Source of the DNA: Actinomycetes bacterium
GTDB taxonomy: Bacteria; Actinomycetota; CADDZG01; JAHWKV01
DNA: 39,892 nt
Assembly (NCBI GenBank): GCA_029263035.1
Contig: JAJCYF010000057.1
Location: forward strand, 1 to 39,892
Direction: 5' to 3'
A model generated the notes under the pieces. The model was given only the letters and a program-made list of their open reading frames with translations. It did not search any database and was not told the origin of the DNA. This document shows positions 1-9,538 of the stretch, one piece after another; the first letter of the stretch is position 1, and every line of letters begins with the position of its first letter. A program made the translations under genes and the position numbers.

Positions 1-119
1 CCGGGCACGCAGTCCCCCCGGGCACGCAGTCCCCCCGGGCACGCAGTCCCCCCGGGCACGCAGTCCCCCCGGGCACGCAGTCCCCCCGGGCACGCAGTCC
101 CCCCGGGCACGCAGTCCCT
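1..119. repeat. 17-bp tandem repeat (CCGGGCACGCAGTCCCC), about 7 copies
   Basis: Direct reading: unit repeats every 17 bp from base 1 to about 119, last copy diverges at its end. Confidence 0.97.
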
Positions 120-172
120 AGATTGCTCTGGAGGGGGCAGAGGTGCCCCACTGGAGCTGAAGCGGGCGTCCG

Positions 173-312
173 GCCCAGGGGAGCGACAGCCCAGGGGAGC
201 GACAGCCCAGGGGAGCGACAGCCCAGGGGAGCGACGGCCCAGGGGAGCGACGGCCCAGGGGAGCGACGGCCCAGGGGAGCGACGGCCCAGGGGAGCGACG
301 GCCCAGGGGAGC
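173..312. repeat. 16-bp tandem repeat (GCCCAGGGGAGCGAC[A/G]), about 8.7 copies
   Basis: Direct reading: 16-bp period; first three copies end GACA, the later ones GACG. Confidence 0.97.
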
Positions 313-446
313 TTGAGCTGACCGTCAGTCAGGCCCCCTCTTGTCCGGGCTCTCACCAAGGTTGCGAGCATTTCCCGGGCGCCAATGCGGTACGCTTTGT
401 GTAGAGCCTATGTACAGCTACTTGATAGCGAACCCGGGTCTCTGTG

Positions 447-472
447 GGAGCCTGGGCATGCGCCCAAGCTCC
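447..472. other. Hairpin in parA upstream region (GGAGC-C-TGGGC ATGC GCCCA-A-GCTCC)
   Basis: 10 paired positions with one mismatch, 4-nt loop. Confidence 0.6.
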
Positions 473-736
473 GGGATTAAGCGCAGTGCGACCTTACGAC
501 CAGAATTGGGCGCCCCCGGGGAGCCCATATTGGCAGGGAGCGACGACGGTCGGGCGCTTCACGTGGAGCGTACCGTCCGATTAGAACTAAATTACAACAA
601 TGTGATTCAAATCCTTGACCTGACTTCAGGAGCCGACTAATGTGGAGATCGAACGAATTTGAGACTCTCGCCAAGCTGGCCTCAGGTCGGGCCACTCCTT
701 CAACCTCAGTCTTAACTAGAGGTTCAGTGTTGCTGT

Positions 737-1675
737 GTGAAACGGGAGGCGGCGTGCAACTTGGATGACCCAACCCCCGCCGGCGAGAGCCCTTCCTCCG
801 AGACGCGAGTCCTAGCGGTCGTCAACCACAAGGGCGGCGTCGGCAAGACGACCACTGCCGTAAACCTCGGCGCCTGGCTGGCCCTGGACGGACACCGAGT
901 CCTTGTCGTGGACCTGGATCCACAGGCCAATGCCACGACCGGCCTGGGAGTAGATCCGCGCCGGGTATCCAGCAACGTATATCAAATTCTGGTAAATGGA
1001 GCTCCCATTGAGGACGCTATCGAACCCACCGCGGTTCGAAACCTGTTCTGCGTTCCCTCGACGATCGACCTGGCGGGTGCCGAGATCGAGCTCGTAACCG
1101 CCTACTCACGAGAATTGAGGCTGAAAAAGGCGCTGTCCTCGCTGGATGGGGAGTTCGACTTTGTCTTGATCGATTGCCCACCCTCGCTTGGCTTGCTTAC
1201 GGTCAATGCCCTGGCCGGTGCAACCGAGGTGATCGTCCCTATTCAGTGCGAGTACTACGCCCTGGAGGGGCTCGGCCAGCTACTTAAGAACGTAAATTTG
1301 ATCAAGACCAATCTGAACCCCCAGCTGCGCCTGTGCGGCATCGTTCTAACGATGTACGACGGCCGGACGAGACTTTCCGAGCAGGTAGCCAATGAGGTGA
1401 GGTCGCACTTTCCCGGAAAGGTCTTTCACACCGTGGTTCCGCGGAGCGTACGGTTGTCGGAAGCCCCCTCCTTCGGCCAGCCCATCGCGTTGTACGACCC
1501 CAAGTCACGGGGATCCGACGCCTACCGGACACTTGCAGAAGAGGTTGCGATAGCGGACGCCTCGGGTACGCTGTCTCCTCCTCCGAGCGCCCAGCCGGCC
1601 GTTATGCGCTGGCGGCGCGGGAGCAGGCGGGATGACGACGAGAGCGAAGTTGGCGGCCGGATTGGTCTGGGCTAG
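737..1675 (+). CDS. parA: Chromosome partitioning ATPase ParA (Soj family)
   Basis: AVVNHKGGVGKTTTAVNLGAWL deviant Walker A, DLDPQANAT, IDCPPSLGLLTVNAL; followed by parB. GTG start uncertain. Confidence 0.95.
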   Translation: MKREAACNLDDPTPAGESPSSETRVLAVVNHKGGVGKTTTAVNLGAWLALDGHRVLVVDLDPQANATTGLGVDPRRVSSNVYQILVNGAPIEDAIEPTAVRNLFCVPSTIDLAGAEIELVTAYSRELRLKKALSSLDGEFDFVLIDCPPSLGLLTVNALAGATEVIVPIQCEYYALEGLGQLLKNVNLIKTNLNPQLRLCGIVLTMYDGRTRLSEQVANEVRSHFPGKVFHTVVPRSVRLSEAPSFGQPIALYDPKSRGSDAYRTLAEEVAIADASGTLSPPPSAQPAVMRWRRGSRRDDDESEVGGRIGLG

Positions 1676-1689
1676 ACGCGGATGACGTC

Positions 1690-2565
1690 TTGAACGCCAA
1701 AGGCGGTCTCGGGAGGGGGCTGGGAGCGCTGATCCCGGCGGGGGCCACAAGCCTGGAGGAAATCGCCCCCGGCGAAATTGTGCCCAACACCCGCCAGCCC
1801 CGCAAACACTTCGATCCCGAGGCCCTGAACACCCTCAGTGCCTCCATTCGCCAGCTCGGGCTGCTTCAGCCGGTGGTGGTACGAAGAAGGGGCAACTCTG
1901 GTTACGAGCTTGTGATGGGGGAGCGGCGCTGGCGAGCGGCTCAGCAGGCGGGGCTGTCGGCCATCCCTGCGCTGGTCATCGACACCGACGACCGGGGTTC
2001 GCTGGAGCGGGCGATCGTGGAGAACGTCCACCGGGAGGACCTGAACCCAATCGAGGAGGCGGCCGCCTACCGCCAGCTGGTAGAGGAAGCCGGCCTCACC
2101 CACGAACAGCTTGCCGAACGCGTCAGCCTGTCCCGATCGACGGTGGGCAACGTAATGCGGCTTCTGGATCTCCCGGACTCGATTCAGGCGATGGTTCTGC
2201 AGGGCAAGCTCACCGGAGGCCACGCCAAAGCCCTGCTGGGACTGCTGGGGCATCCGCTGCTCGAACGGATTGCGCAAAGGGTGGCTTCCAGCGGGCTGAG
2301 CGTCCGGGAAACCGAGGATCTGGTGCGCCAGGAGCGGGAGGAGCGGGAGGAGCCGGCTTCCATTGAGGCTCCCGTCCGTCGCCAGGCCCAGGCCCGCGCC
2401 GATTCCGGGCTGCTGGAGATCTCGGATGCGCTTTCGGACCACCTGGAGACCAGGGTCCAGGTCAGCAAAGGGCGCGGCAGGGGCAAGATAGTGATCGAGT
2501 TTGGTTCCGACGAGGACCTGGTCCGCATCTGGCGGAGAATTTCCGGCGGCACAGCCGCCGGCTGA
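1690..2565 (+). CDS. parB: Chromosome partitioning protein ParB (TTG start)
   Basis: NAKGGLGRGLGALIP N-terminus, GERRWRAAQQAGL, ENVHREDLNPIEEA, HTH region. Confidence 0.95.
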   Translation: MNAKGGLGRGLGALIPAGATSLEEIAPGEIVPNTRQPRKHFDPEALNTLSASIRQLGLLQPVVVRRRGNSGYELVMGERRWRAAQQAGLSAIPALVIDTDDRGSLERAIVENVHREDLNPIEEAAAYRQLVEEAGLTHEQLAERVSLSRSTVGNVMRLLDLPDSIQAMVLQGKLTGGHAKALLGLLGHPLLERIAQRVASSGLSVRETEDLVRQEREEREEPASIEAPVRRQAQARADSGLLEISDALSDHLETRVQVSKGRGRGKIVIEFGSDEDLVRIWRRISGGTAAG

Positions 2566-2568
2566 GAG

Positions 2569-3636
2569 CTACTGGTCCGGCTCGTACTCGAAGTACCGCT
2601 CCAGGGCTTCCATCAGCGATCGAGCCAGGTCGTCCATGGTCTCCACCAGCTCGGCGAACTCCTCGGGGTTGGTGATGAACCCGGGCTCCACCAGGACCGC
2701 AGGCATCTGGGTTTCCCGCAGGATCGGGTAGGCCTTCCCGTGGGTATTGCAGTCTGCCCGCCCGGCCTTGATCAGGGCCTCCTGGATCAGTTCGGCCAGG
2801 TGCTCCCCGGGCTCGGATGCCACCGTTCCGCCCTGGAAGTAGTAGGTCGCTGCTCCGGCGGCGATGGGGGTCGGGTGGGAGTTGAGGTGGATCGACAAGA
2901 GCAGGTCGGCGCCGAAACGGTTTGCCAGCTGGGCCCGCGACGACACGTGAGGGCCGTCGTTGGGTCCCCGGGTCAGCATCGGGTAGGCCCGGCGGCCGTC
3001 CAGCAGCAGGCCGAGCTTGGCCGACAGCCGGAAGACCCAATCCGCCTCGGTGAGCCCGTTGGCATCGATACCGCCGGGATCGTCTCCTCCGTGACCGGGG
3101 TCCAGCGCGATGCGCTTGCCGGCCAGACCGGGGGGGTCCGCGCGGCGGGCTTCTCTTTCCGTGATGCGCGCACCCAGACCCGGCTTGATGACCATCCGCA
3201 GCCTTTCCAGGGCCCGGAGAGTCTCGTGGCCGACGATCCCGTCCTCGTCGACGGCAAGGTTTCGCTGAAAGTCCCTGAGGGCGGCCGCCGTGCCCAGCCC
3301 GAAGATGCCGTCATGTTTGCCGGCGGTAAACCCCAGGGCGTTGAGCTGCGACTGCAGGTCCCGTACGTCGTCCCCCCTCAAGAAGGGCTGGCTCAGCCGC
3401 AGGGGGCGATCACCCAGAGTCCAGGAGCTTTCGACGAGGGCTTTCCACGTGTTCTCGCCGACGATTCCGTCCACGTCCAGGCCGGATCGCTGCTGGAACT
3501 CCTTTATGGCCATCTCGGTGGTCGGCCCGAAATCCCCTCCGTGTTCCGGGGCATCGATCGCGTAACCCAGCTTTTCCAGGCGCGTCTGAAGGTCGGCCAC
3601 CGCTTGGTCCCGGCGACCCCGTCGTATGAGATCCAC
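2569..3636 (-). CDS. N-acetylmuramoyl-L-alanine amidase, CwlM-like (two PG_binding_1 domains + Amidase_3)
   Basis: Two repeats of the LQ..L..LGY/F...DG.FG..T..A...FQ type, then IALDPGHGG, LSIHLNSH, VLVEPGF; sits between parB and trxB as in mycobacteria. Confidence 0.9.
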   Translation of the reverse strand: MDLIRRGRRDQAVADLQTRLEKLGYAIDAPEHGGDFGPTTEMAIKEFQQRSGLDVDGIVGENTWKALVESSWTLGDRPLRLSQPFLRGDDVRDLQSQLNALGFTAGKHDGIFGLGTAAALRDFQRNLAVDEDGIVGHETLRALERLRMVIKPGLGARITEREARRADPPGLAGKRIALDPGHGGDDPGGIDANGLTEADWVFRLSAKLGLLLDGRRAYPMLTRGPNDGPHVSSRAQLANRFGADLLLSIHLNSHPTPIAAGAATYYFQGGTVASEPGEHLAELIQEALIKAGRADCNTHGKAYPILRETQMPAVLVEPGFITNPEEFAELVETMDDLARSLMEALERYFEYEPDQ

Positions 3637-3705
3637 GCGTGCAGCTTAGTAGGCAGGAGACCAAATGCAAAAGGCGGCCACAAAGGGCCGCCTTGCGGGA
3701 CTAAA

Positions 3706-4680
3706 TTATCGGCCCTGGGTCTCCAACCAGCGCTCGGCGTCGATCGCGGCCTGGCACCCCATCCCGGCGGCGGTGATCGCCTGGCGGTAGGTGTGGTCGA
3801 CAACATCGCCGGCTCCGAAGACCCCCTCGATGCTGGTCCTGGTGGCGTATGGGGAAGCCTGGTCCCAGTCGTTCGACAGCTTGTCGCCCACCACCAGGTA
3901 CCCGGCGTCGTCGAGCTCCAGCTTGTCGACGAAGAGCGACGTGTTCGGGGTGTGTCCGATGGCCACGAACAAGCCCCTCAGGGGCAACTCGCGGGTTTCG
4001 CCGGACCGGGTGTCGGTGAGCTGCAGTCCGCTGACGCTCTGGTCTCCTATCACGTCGTTGATGACCGAGTTCCAGTGGAACTCGATCTTGGGATTGGCCA
4101 TCGCCCGGTCCTGCATAATCTTCGAAGCCCGCAGGATGTCCCGGCGGTGGACGACGTTGACCTTGCTGGCGAACCGGGTGAGGAAGTTAGCCTCCTCAAT
4201 TGCCGAGTCGCCGCCTCCGGCTACCGCCAGTTCCTGGTCCCGAAAGAATGCGCCGTCGCACGTGGCGCAGGTGGAGACGCCCCTTCCCATGAGACGCCTC
4301 TCGTTGTCCAGGCCGAGCATCTTGGCCGAGGCCCCGGTGGAGACGATGACCGCGTCGGCGGTGTACTCGTCGTCACCGACCTTGATCCTGAATGGGCGGA
4401 CGGAAAAGTCCACCTCGGTGACGTCCTGCGAGATGTAGGTGGTGCCGAACCGGGCAGCCTGCTTGCGCAGGGTGTCCATCAGCTCGGGACCCATGACGCC
4501 GTCGACGAAGCCGGGAAAGTTCTCGACCTCGGTGGTCAGCATGAGTTGCCCTCCGGCCTCGAATCCCTCAATGACCAGGGGCTCAAGGTTGGCGCGGGCG
4601 CTGTAGAGCGCTGCGGTCAGACCCGACGGGCCGGACCCGATGATTACAACTTTATGGTGGTTTGTCATGGCTGTCAGCAT
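3706..4680 (-). CDS. trxB: Thioredoxin reductase
   Basis: VVIIGSGPSGLTAALYSARA, CATCDGAFF redox motif, VFGAGDVVDHTYRQAITAAGMGCQAA. Confidence 0.95.
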   Translation of the reverse strand: MLTAMTNHHKVVIIGSGPSGLTAALYSARANLEPLVIEGFEAGGQLMLTTEVENFPGFVDGVMGPELMDTLRKQAARFGTTYISQDVTEVDFSVRPFRIKVGDDEYTADAVIVSTGASAKMLGLDNERRLMGRGVSTCATCDGAFFRDQELAVAGGGDSAIEEANFLTRFASKVNVVHRRDILRASKIMQDRAMANPKIEFHWNSVINDVIGDQSVSGLQLTDTRSGETRELPLRGLFVAIGHTPNTSLFVDKLELDDAGYLVVGDKLSNDWDQASPYATRTSIEGVFGAGDVVDHTYRQAITAAGMGCQAAIDAERWLETQGR

Positions 4681-4723
4681 AAACGTCGGAACGGTTTTGT
4701 TTATGCCCCGGTTGCTCAGACCC

Positions 4724-5365
4724 CTAACCGTGGGGGATGTCCAGGACCAGCCGAAGGGGGGTGCTCAACTTGACCGCCTCGATGCACCGGGGCGCCTTCA
4801 GGCCGATCCCCCACGACAGCACGTTCTCAAAGTCGCCGGCGTGCTCGAGTTCGGTCAGGACCGGGAAGCCGGGTTTGAACTCCCTAGGCCCGGTGTAGGT
4901 CTGTACGACCTCGGACCCCGACAGGTCCACGCCCGAGGCCCCGTGCATTACCAGCGAGTAGAGCGCCTGCCCGTCCATCTGAACCCGGTTGCCGCTGCCG
5001 TCCTGGGTCACCTCGTCGACCTCGGTGATCGTGAACCTGGGCAAGGTGTCGGCCGGCGACGGGGGCTGGGGAGGAGCGAACTCGAAAACGATGCGGTCGT
5101 ACCCGTCGTGGGTGCCGACCCGAACCTCCACCAGCTTTACGCTCGTGCCTTCCGATCCCCCGGTTACGGTGCCGCAGGTTGCCGGCGGGGAGAGGGGCGA
5201 ACGGCCGGGCGTCGGGAGGGGCTGGGTGGTAGGGGAGGCGGAGGGAGAAACCGAAGGCGTCGCCGAGGTGGGACTTGGGATTGGAGAACCTGCCGGGTCA
5301 GGGTCTGCGCCGCAGGCAAAAAGCAGAACCAGCAGGATCGGGGCGAGTTTGCGGGGATTCATCAC
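4724..5365 (-). CDS. Lipoprotein with P/S/T-rich linker and AMIN-like domain
   Basis: Lipobox-like LLFAC, low-complexity linker, then VRVGTHDGYDRIVFEF and LRLVLDIPH. Confidence 0.65.
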   Translation of the reverse strand: MMNPRKLAPILLVLLFACGADPDPAGSPIPSPTSATPSVSPSASPTTQPLPTPGRSPLSPPATCGTVTGGSEGTSVKLVEVRVGTHDGYDRIVFEFAPPQPPSPADTLPRFTITEVDEVTQDGSGNRVQMDGQALYSLVMHGASGVDLSGSEVVQTYTGPREFKPGFPVLTELEHAGDFENVLSWGIGLKAPRCIEAVKLSTPLRLVLDIPHG

Positions 5366-5408
5366 ACCGAATATACGTCTGAGTCCAAGGAAGGGTTACC
5401 ATTTTTTT

Positions 5409-5885
5409 ATGGCCACCGAAGATGTCGAGCTCATCTGTGCAAGACATCCCCGGTCGACGACCCTGATCAGGTGCGCCAACTGCGATACCCCTATCTGCGT
5501 CAAGTGTATGCAGGAGACTCCGGTGGGGATGAAATGTCCCGACTGCGCACGCATGGAGTATCGCAAGAAGGGAGGATGGCGCCAGTACGCCGCCGGCGCC
5601 GCCGGGCTCCTTACGGCGGCAGTGCTCGGCTACGCCGCGTTCAGTGTGATGGGGCGGGTGAGCTTTCTGGTGGCCCTGGCGCTGGGGGCCGCAACCGGGT
5701 TGGTGGTGCAGAAGTTGGGTGGGCGCCGAAGGGGCCTGGGAGGAACCGCCGCCCTGGCGGCAATCTTCGGACTGGCAATGGCCGCCCTAGCTTTGGGCGC
5801 CGAGCTGCCCTACCTGGCCACCCCGATGTTCCTGGTGCCGGGAGTTGTCTCGGCGGCCGCAGCCGGCTTCCTGGCAACCAGATAG
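5409..5885 (+). CDS. B-box-type zinc-finger membrane protein
   Basis: MATEDVELICARHPRSTTLIRCANCDTPICVKCMQETPVGMKCPDCAR then TM segments; internal start within ORF 4989..5885. Confidence 0.75.
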   Translation: MATEDVELICARHPRSTTLIRCANCDTPICVKCMQETPVGMKCPDCARMEYRKKGGWRQYAAGAAGLLTAAVLGYAAFSVMGRVSFLVALALGAATGLVVQKLGGRRRGLGGTAALAAIFGLAMAALALGAELPYLATPMFLVPGVVSAAAAGFLATR

Positions 5886-5910
5886 GACCGGGTCCGGAGC
5901 GCCGCCAAAA

Positions 5911-6116
5911 GGACGCACCTTCTAGTACGAAGAAGCGGGAGGGTCTCGTGCCGGCGACTCCAGCCCAACGCCGTTTTAAGGACGCTGCCTTCTAGTACGC
6001 AAGAGGTCGGGGAGGTCCTGTGCCGGCGACTCCAGCCCAACGCCGTTTTAAGGACGCACCTTCTAGTACGCAAAGAAGCGGGAGGGTCTCGTGCCGGCGA
6101 CTCCAGCCTTCGGAGC
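5911..6116. repeat. About 70-bp imperfect tandem repeat, 3 copies (start GGACGCACCTTCTAGTACG...)
   Basis: Copies start at 5911, 5980 and 6052; share CTTCTAGTACG, GGGAGG..., GTGCCGGCGACTCCAGCC, CAACGCCGTTTTAAGGACGC. Confidence 0.95.
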
Positions 6117-6138
6117 CAGCATGAGACCCTCCCGCTTC
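6075..6138 (-). terminator. 16-bp perfect-stem hairpin downstream of the PII gene, short T tract on minus strand
   Basis: GAAGCGGGAGGGTCTC (6075-6090) vs GAGACCCTCCCGCTTC (6123-6138), loop contains nested CTCC/GGAG pairing; TTT follows on the minus strand. Confidence 0.75.
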
Positions 6139-6151
6139 GTAAGCCCAGTAC

Positions 6152-6505
<354 letters not shown>

Positions 6506-6572
6506 CTACTAGTTGAACTTTAAGGACCCTACCCCGGCCCCAGACGGGCCGGGGTAGCTGCACACCGTGTGC

Positions 6573-7835
<1,263 letters not shown>

Positions 7836-7903
7836 CTTCTCCTCTCGATTCGTCGGCGGGCAGCCGAAAAGCTTCCGCGTGGGAGGGACGTTACCGGACG
7901 GGT

Positions 7904-7919
7904 GTTTCCTGATTGTTAC
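7904..7919 (-). promoter_or_regulatory. Candidate GlnR box upstream of amtB-glnK
   Basis: Minus strand GTAAC-AATCAG-GAAAC matches GTNAC-N6-GAAAC; an additional GTAAC lies nearby (7890-7894). Confidence 0.6.
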
Positions 7920-7966
7920 GGACTATGTTGCGAGAATGTTAAGAAACCCAACCGCGCTTTCGGGGT

Positions 7967-8914
7967 TCAGGAAGGGTTCGAGAAGGACCGGTAGAGGGCC
8001 CGGCGGGCGAGTTCGTCGCCGCTGAACAGCCGGCAGTCGGTGGGGTCCACGAGCCAGCTTTGCCACTGATCCAGTGCGGCCCGGCCGGAGTCCTCGGGAC
8101 TCCAGGCGTACACGAGCAGCCACGCCGCCCGCCCCTGAAACGAGGCTTCACGCGCCAGCAGGGGGACCATTGGGTAGGTCTGGGTGCCGGCGACCCGCGC
8201 CAGGCAGTCGGCGCCGGCGCCGTCGGTGAAGCGGCCGGTAACGGCCCTTTCAGTCGCCGAGCCGGCCGGCGGAACGGCCGAATTGTCCTGCTCGGACTCG
8301 GGGGCCGGATTCGCCGCGTCGGACTCGGTGCGCGCCAGGGGAGCGGGCCCGCCGGATTCGCCGGTGGTCGATCCGGCGAACGAGTCCGCCGCCGTGGCCG
8401 GGTCGCCGTCTTCGTCCCGGGTGGTCTCTGCGTCGCCGGCGCGGTAGCGGTTCAAGCCATCGGTCACCTGGGGGAGAGCGGCCACAGTGCGGTCGACCTC
8501 CTCGCCGGTGGTGAAGTTAAAGACCGGGCCGCCGCCCACCGCGGGAGCAGCTGCCTCGGTTAGTGCTTCTTGTTGCCCCGAGTCGCCGCCGGGTCGCAGG
8601 AACGAGACTGCCAGGACCGTCACCGCAACCAGCACGAGGCCTCCGGCCAGGGCCCATTGGGGAAAGCCCAGCCGAAAGCCCGACTTCGAAGGCCGTGAGT
8701 TTAGAAGCGCCTGCCGCAGCGACCGGTGCTCGTCCACGGTCATGGTGACCGGCTCCAGGGATGCGACCGATCCCATAGCCGCGGAGAGTTTGGACAGGGC
8801 GGCGGCACAGCCGGCGCAGGAACCGAGGTGCTGGTCCGCCGCCGCCCGCTCGCGTTCATCCAGCTCACCGTCCAGGTAAGCACTCAGCGACTCGGGTGGT
8901 AGGTGGTCTCTCAT
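7967..8914 (-). CDS. Anti-sigma factor with N-terminal zinc-binding domain (RsmA-like)
   Basis: MRDHLPPESLSAYLDGELDERERAAADQHLGSCAGCAAAL (HxxxCxxC), one TM; overlaps the sigma-factor stop codon. Confidence 0.8.
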   Translation of the reverse strand: MRDHLPPESLSAYLDGELDERERAAADQHLGSCAGCAAALSKLSAAMGSVASLEPVTMTVDEHRSLRQALLNSRPSKSGFRLGFPQWALAGGLVLVAVTVLAVSFLRPGGDSGQQEALTEAAAPAVGGGPVFNFTTGEEVDRTVAALPQVTDGLNRYRAGDAETTRDEDGDPATAADSFAGSTTGESGGPAPLARTESDAANPAPESEQDNSAVPPAGSATERAVTGRFTDGAGADCLARVAGTQTYPMVPLLAREASFQGRAAWLLVYAWSPEDSGRAALDQWQSWLVDPTDCRLFSGDELARRALYRSFSNPS

Positions 8915-9498
8915 TCTTTCCCCGTTAGACGGCCGGTCCCGCTGCCCGGTTCCCGGCCCTCGGACATCCCCAGCAGATCGATCAGGCGCATGCGCCCCCG
9001 GGCGATGCGGCTTTTCACGGTTCCCGACGGTGCTCCGGTGGCGGCGGCAATCTCCTCGTAGGTCATGCCGTAAAGGTCTCTCATCACTATGGGTACCCGC
9101 TGATCTTCGGGCAGACTCCGCAGCGCCTGCTCGACGATGAGCCGGCTGTCTGCCTCGCCCTCGGTTCTGGTGAGCTGGGCGGGCAGTGTCTCCACCGGCA
9201 CCGGGGTTCGGGATTTGCTCCGACCAATATCGTGACACGCATTGGTGGTCAGCCGGTACAGCCAGGTGCTGAACGCGGACTGGTGCCGGAAAGACGACGC
9301 CCGGCGGAAGACGGTCAAAAAGACGTCCTGCGTGGCATCGAGTGCATCGGCCCGGTTACCCAGGATGCGGTAGGCCAGGCCGAACACCCGGGACTCGTGC
9401 CGGGCAAGAAGGACCTCCAGCGGCGCCTGGTCGCCGGTCTTGACGAACGCGGTTACCAGCGCCTCGTCGTTCTGCAGCTCCAGATCGCGCTTGGCCAT
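8911..9498 (-). CDS. ECF RNA polymerase sigma factor (SigM-like)
   Basis: ALDATQDVFLTVFRRASSFRHQSAFSTWLYRLTTNACHD (region 2), YEEIAAATGAPSGTVKSRIARGRMRL (region 4); locus matches sigM. Confidence 0.9.
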   Translation of the reverse strand: MAKRDLELQNDEALVTAFVKTGDQAPLEVLLARHESRVFGLAYRILGNRADALDATQDVFLTVFRRASSFRHQSAFSTWLYRLTTNACHDIGRSKSRTPVPVETLPAQLTRTEGEADSRLIVEQALRSLPEDQRVPIVMRDLYGMTYEEIAAATGAPSGTVKSRIARGRMRLIDLLGMSEGREPGSGTGRLTGKE

Positions 9499-9538
9499 GG
9501 GCCCGATTATGAACGGCCCCGCCCCCGGGGACCGCCGG

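Noticed and set aside
1-312. Possible CRISPR array
   Set aside because: Repeats of 16-17 bp with no spacers; these are minisatellites.
123-404. 93-aa ORF through the 16-mer repeat
   Set aside because: Low-complexity translation of the tandem repeat, no independent coding evidence.
2740-4773. 677-aa plus-strand ORF
   Set aside because: Antisense to the amidase and trxB; typical high-GC shadow ORF.
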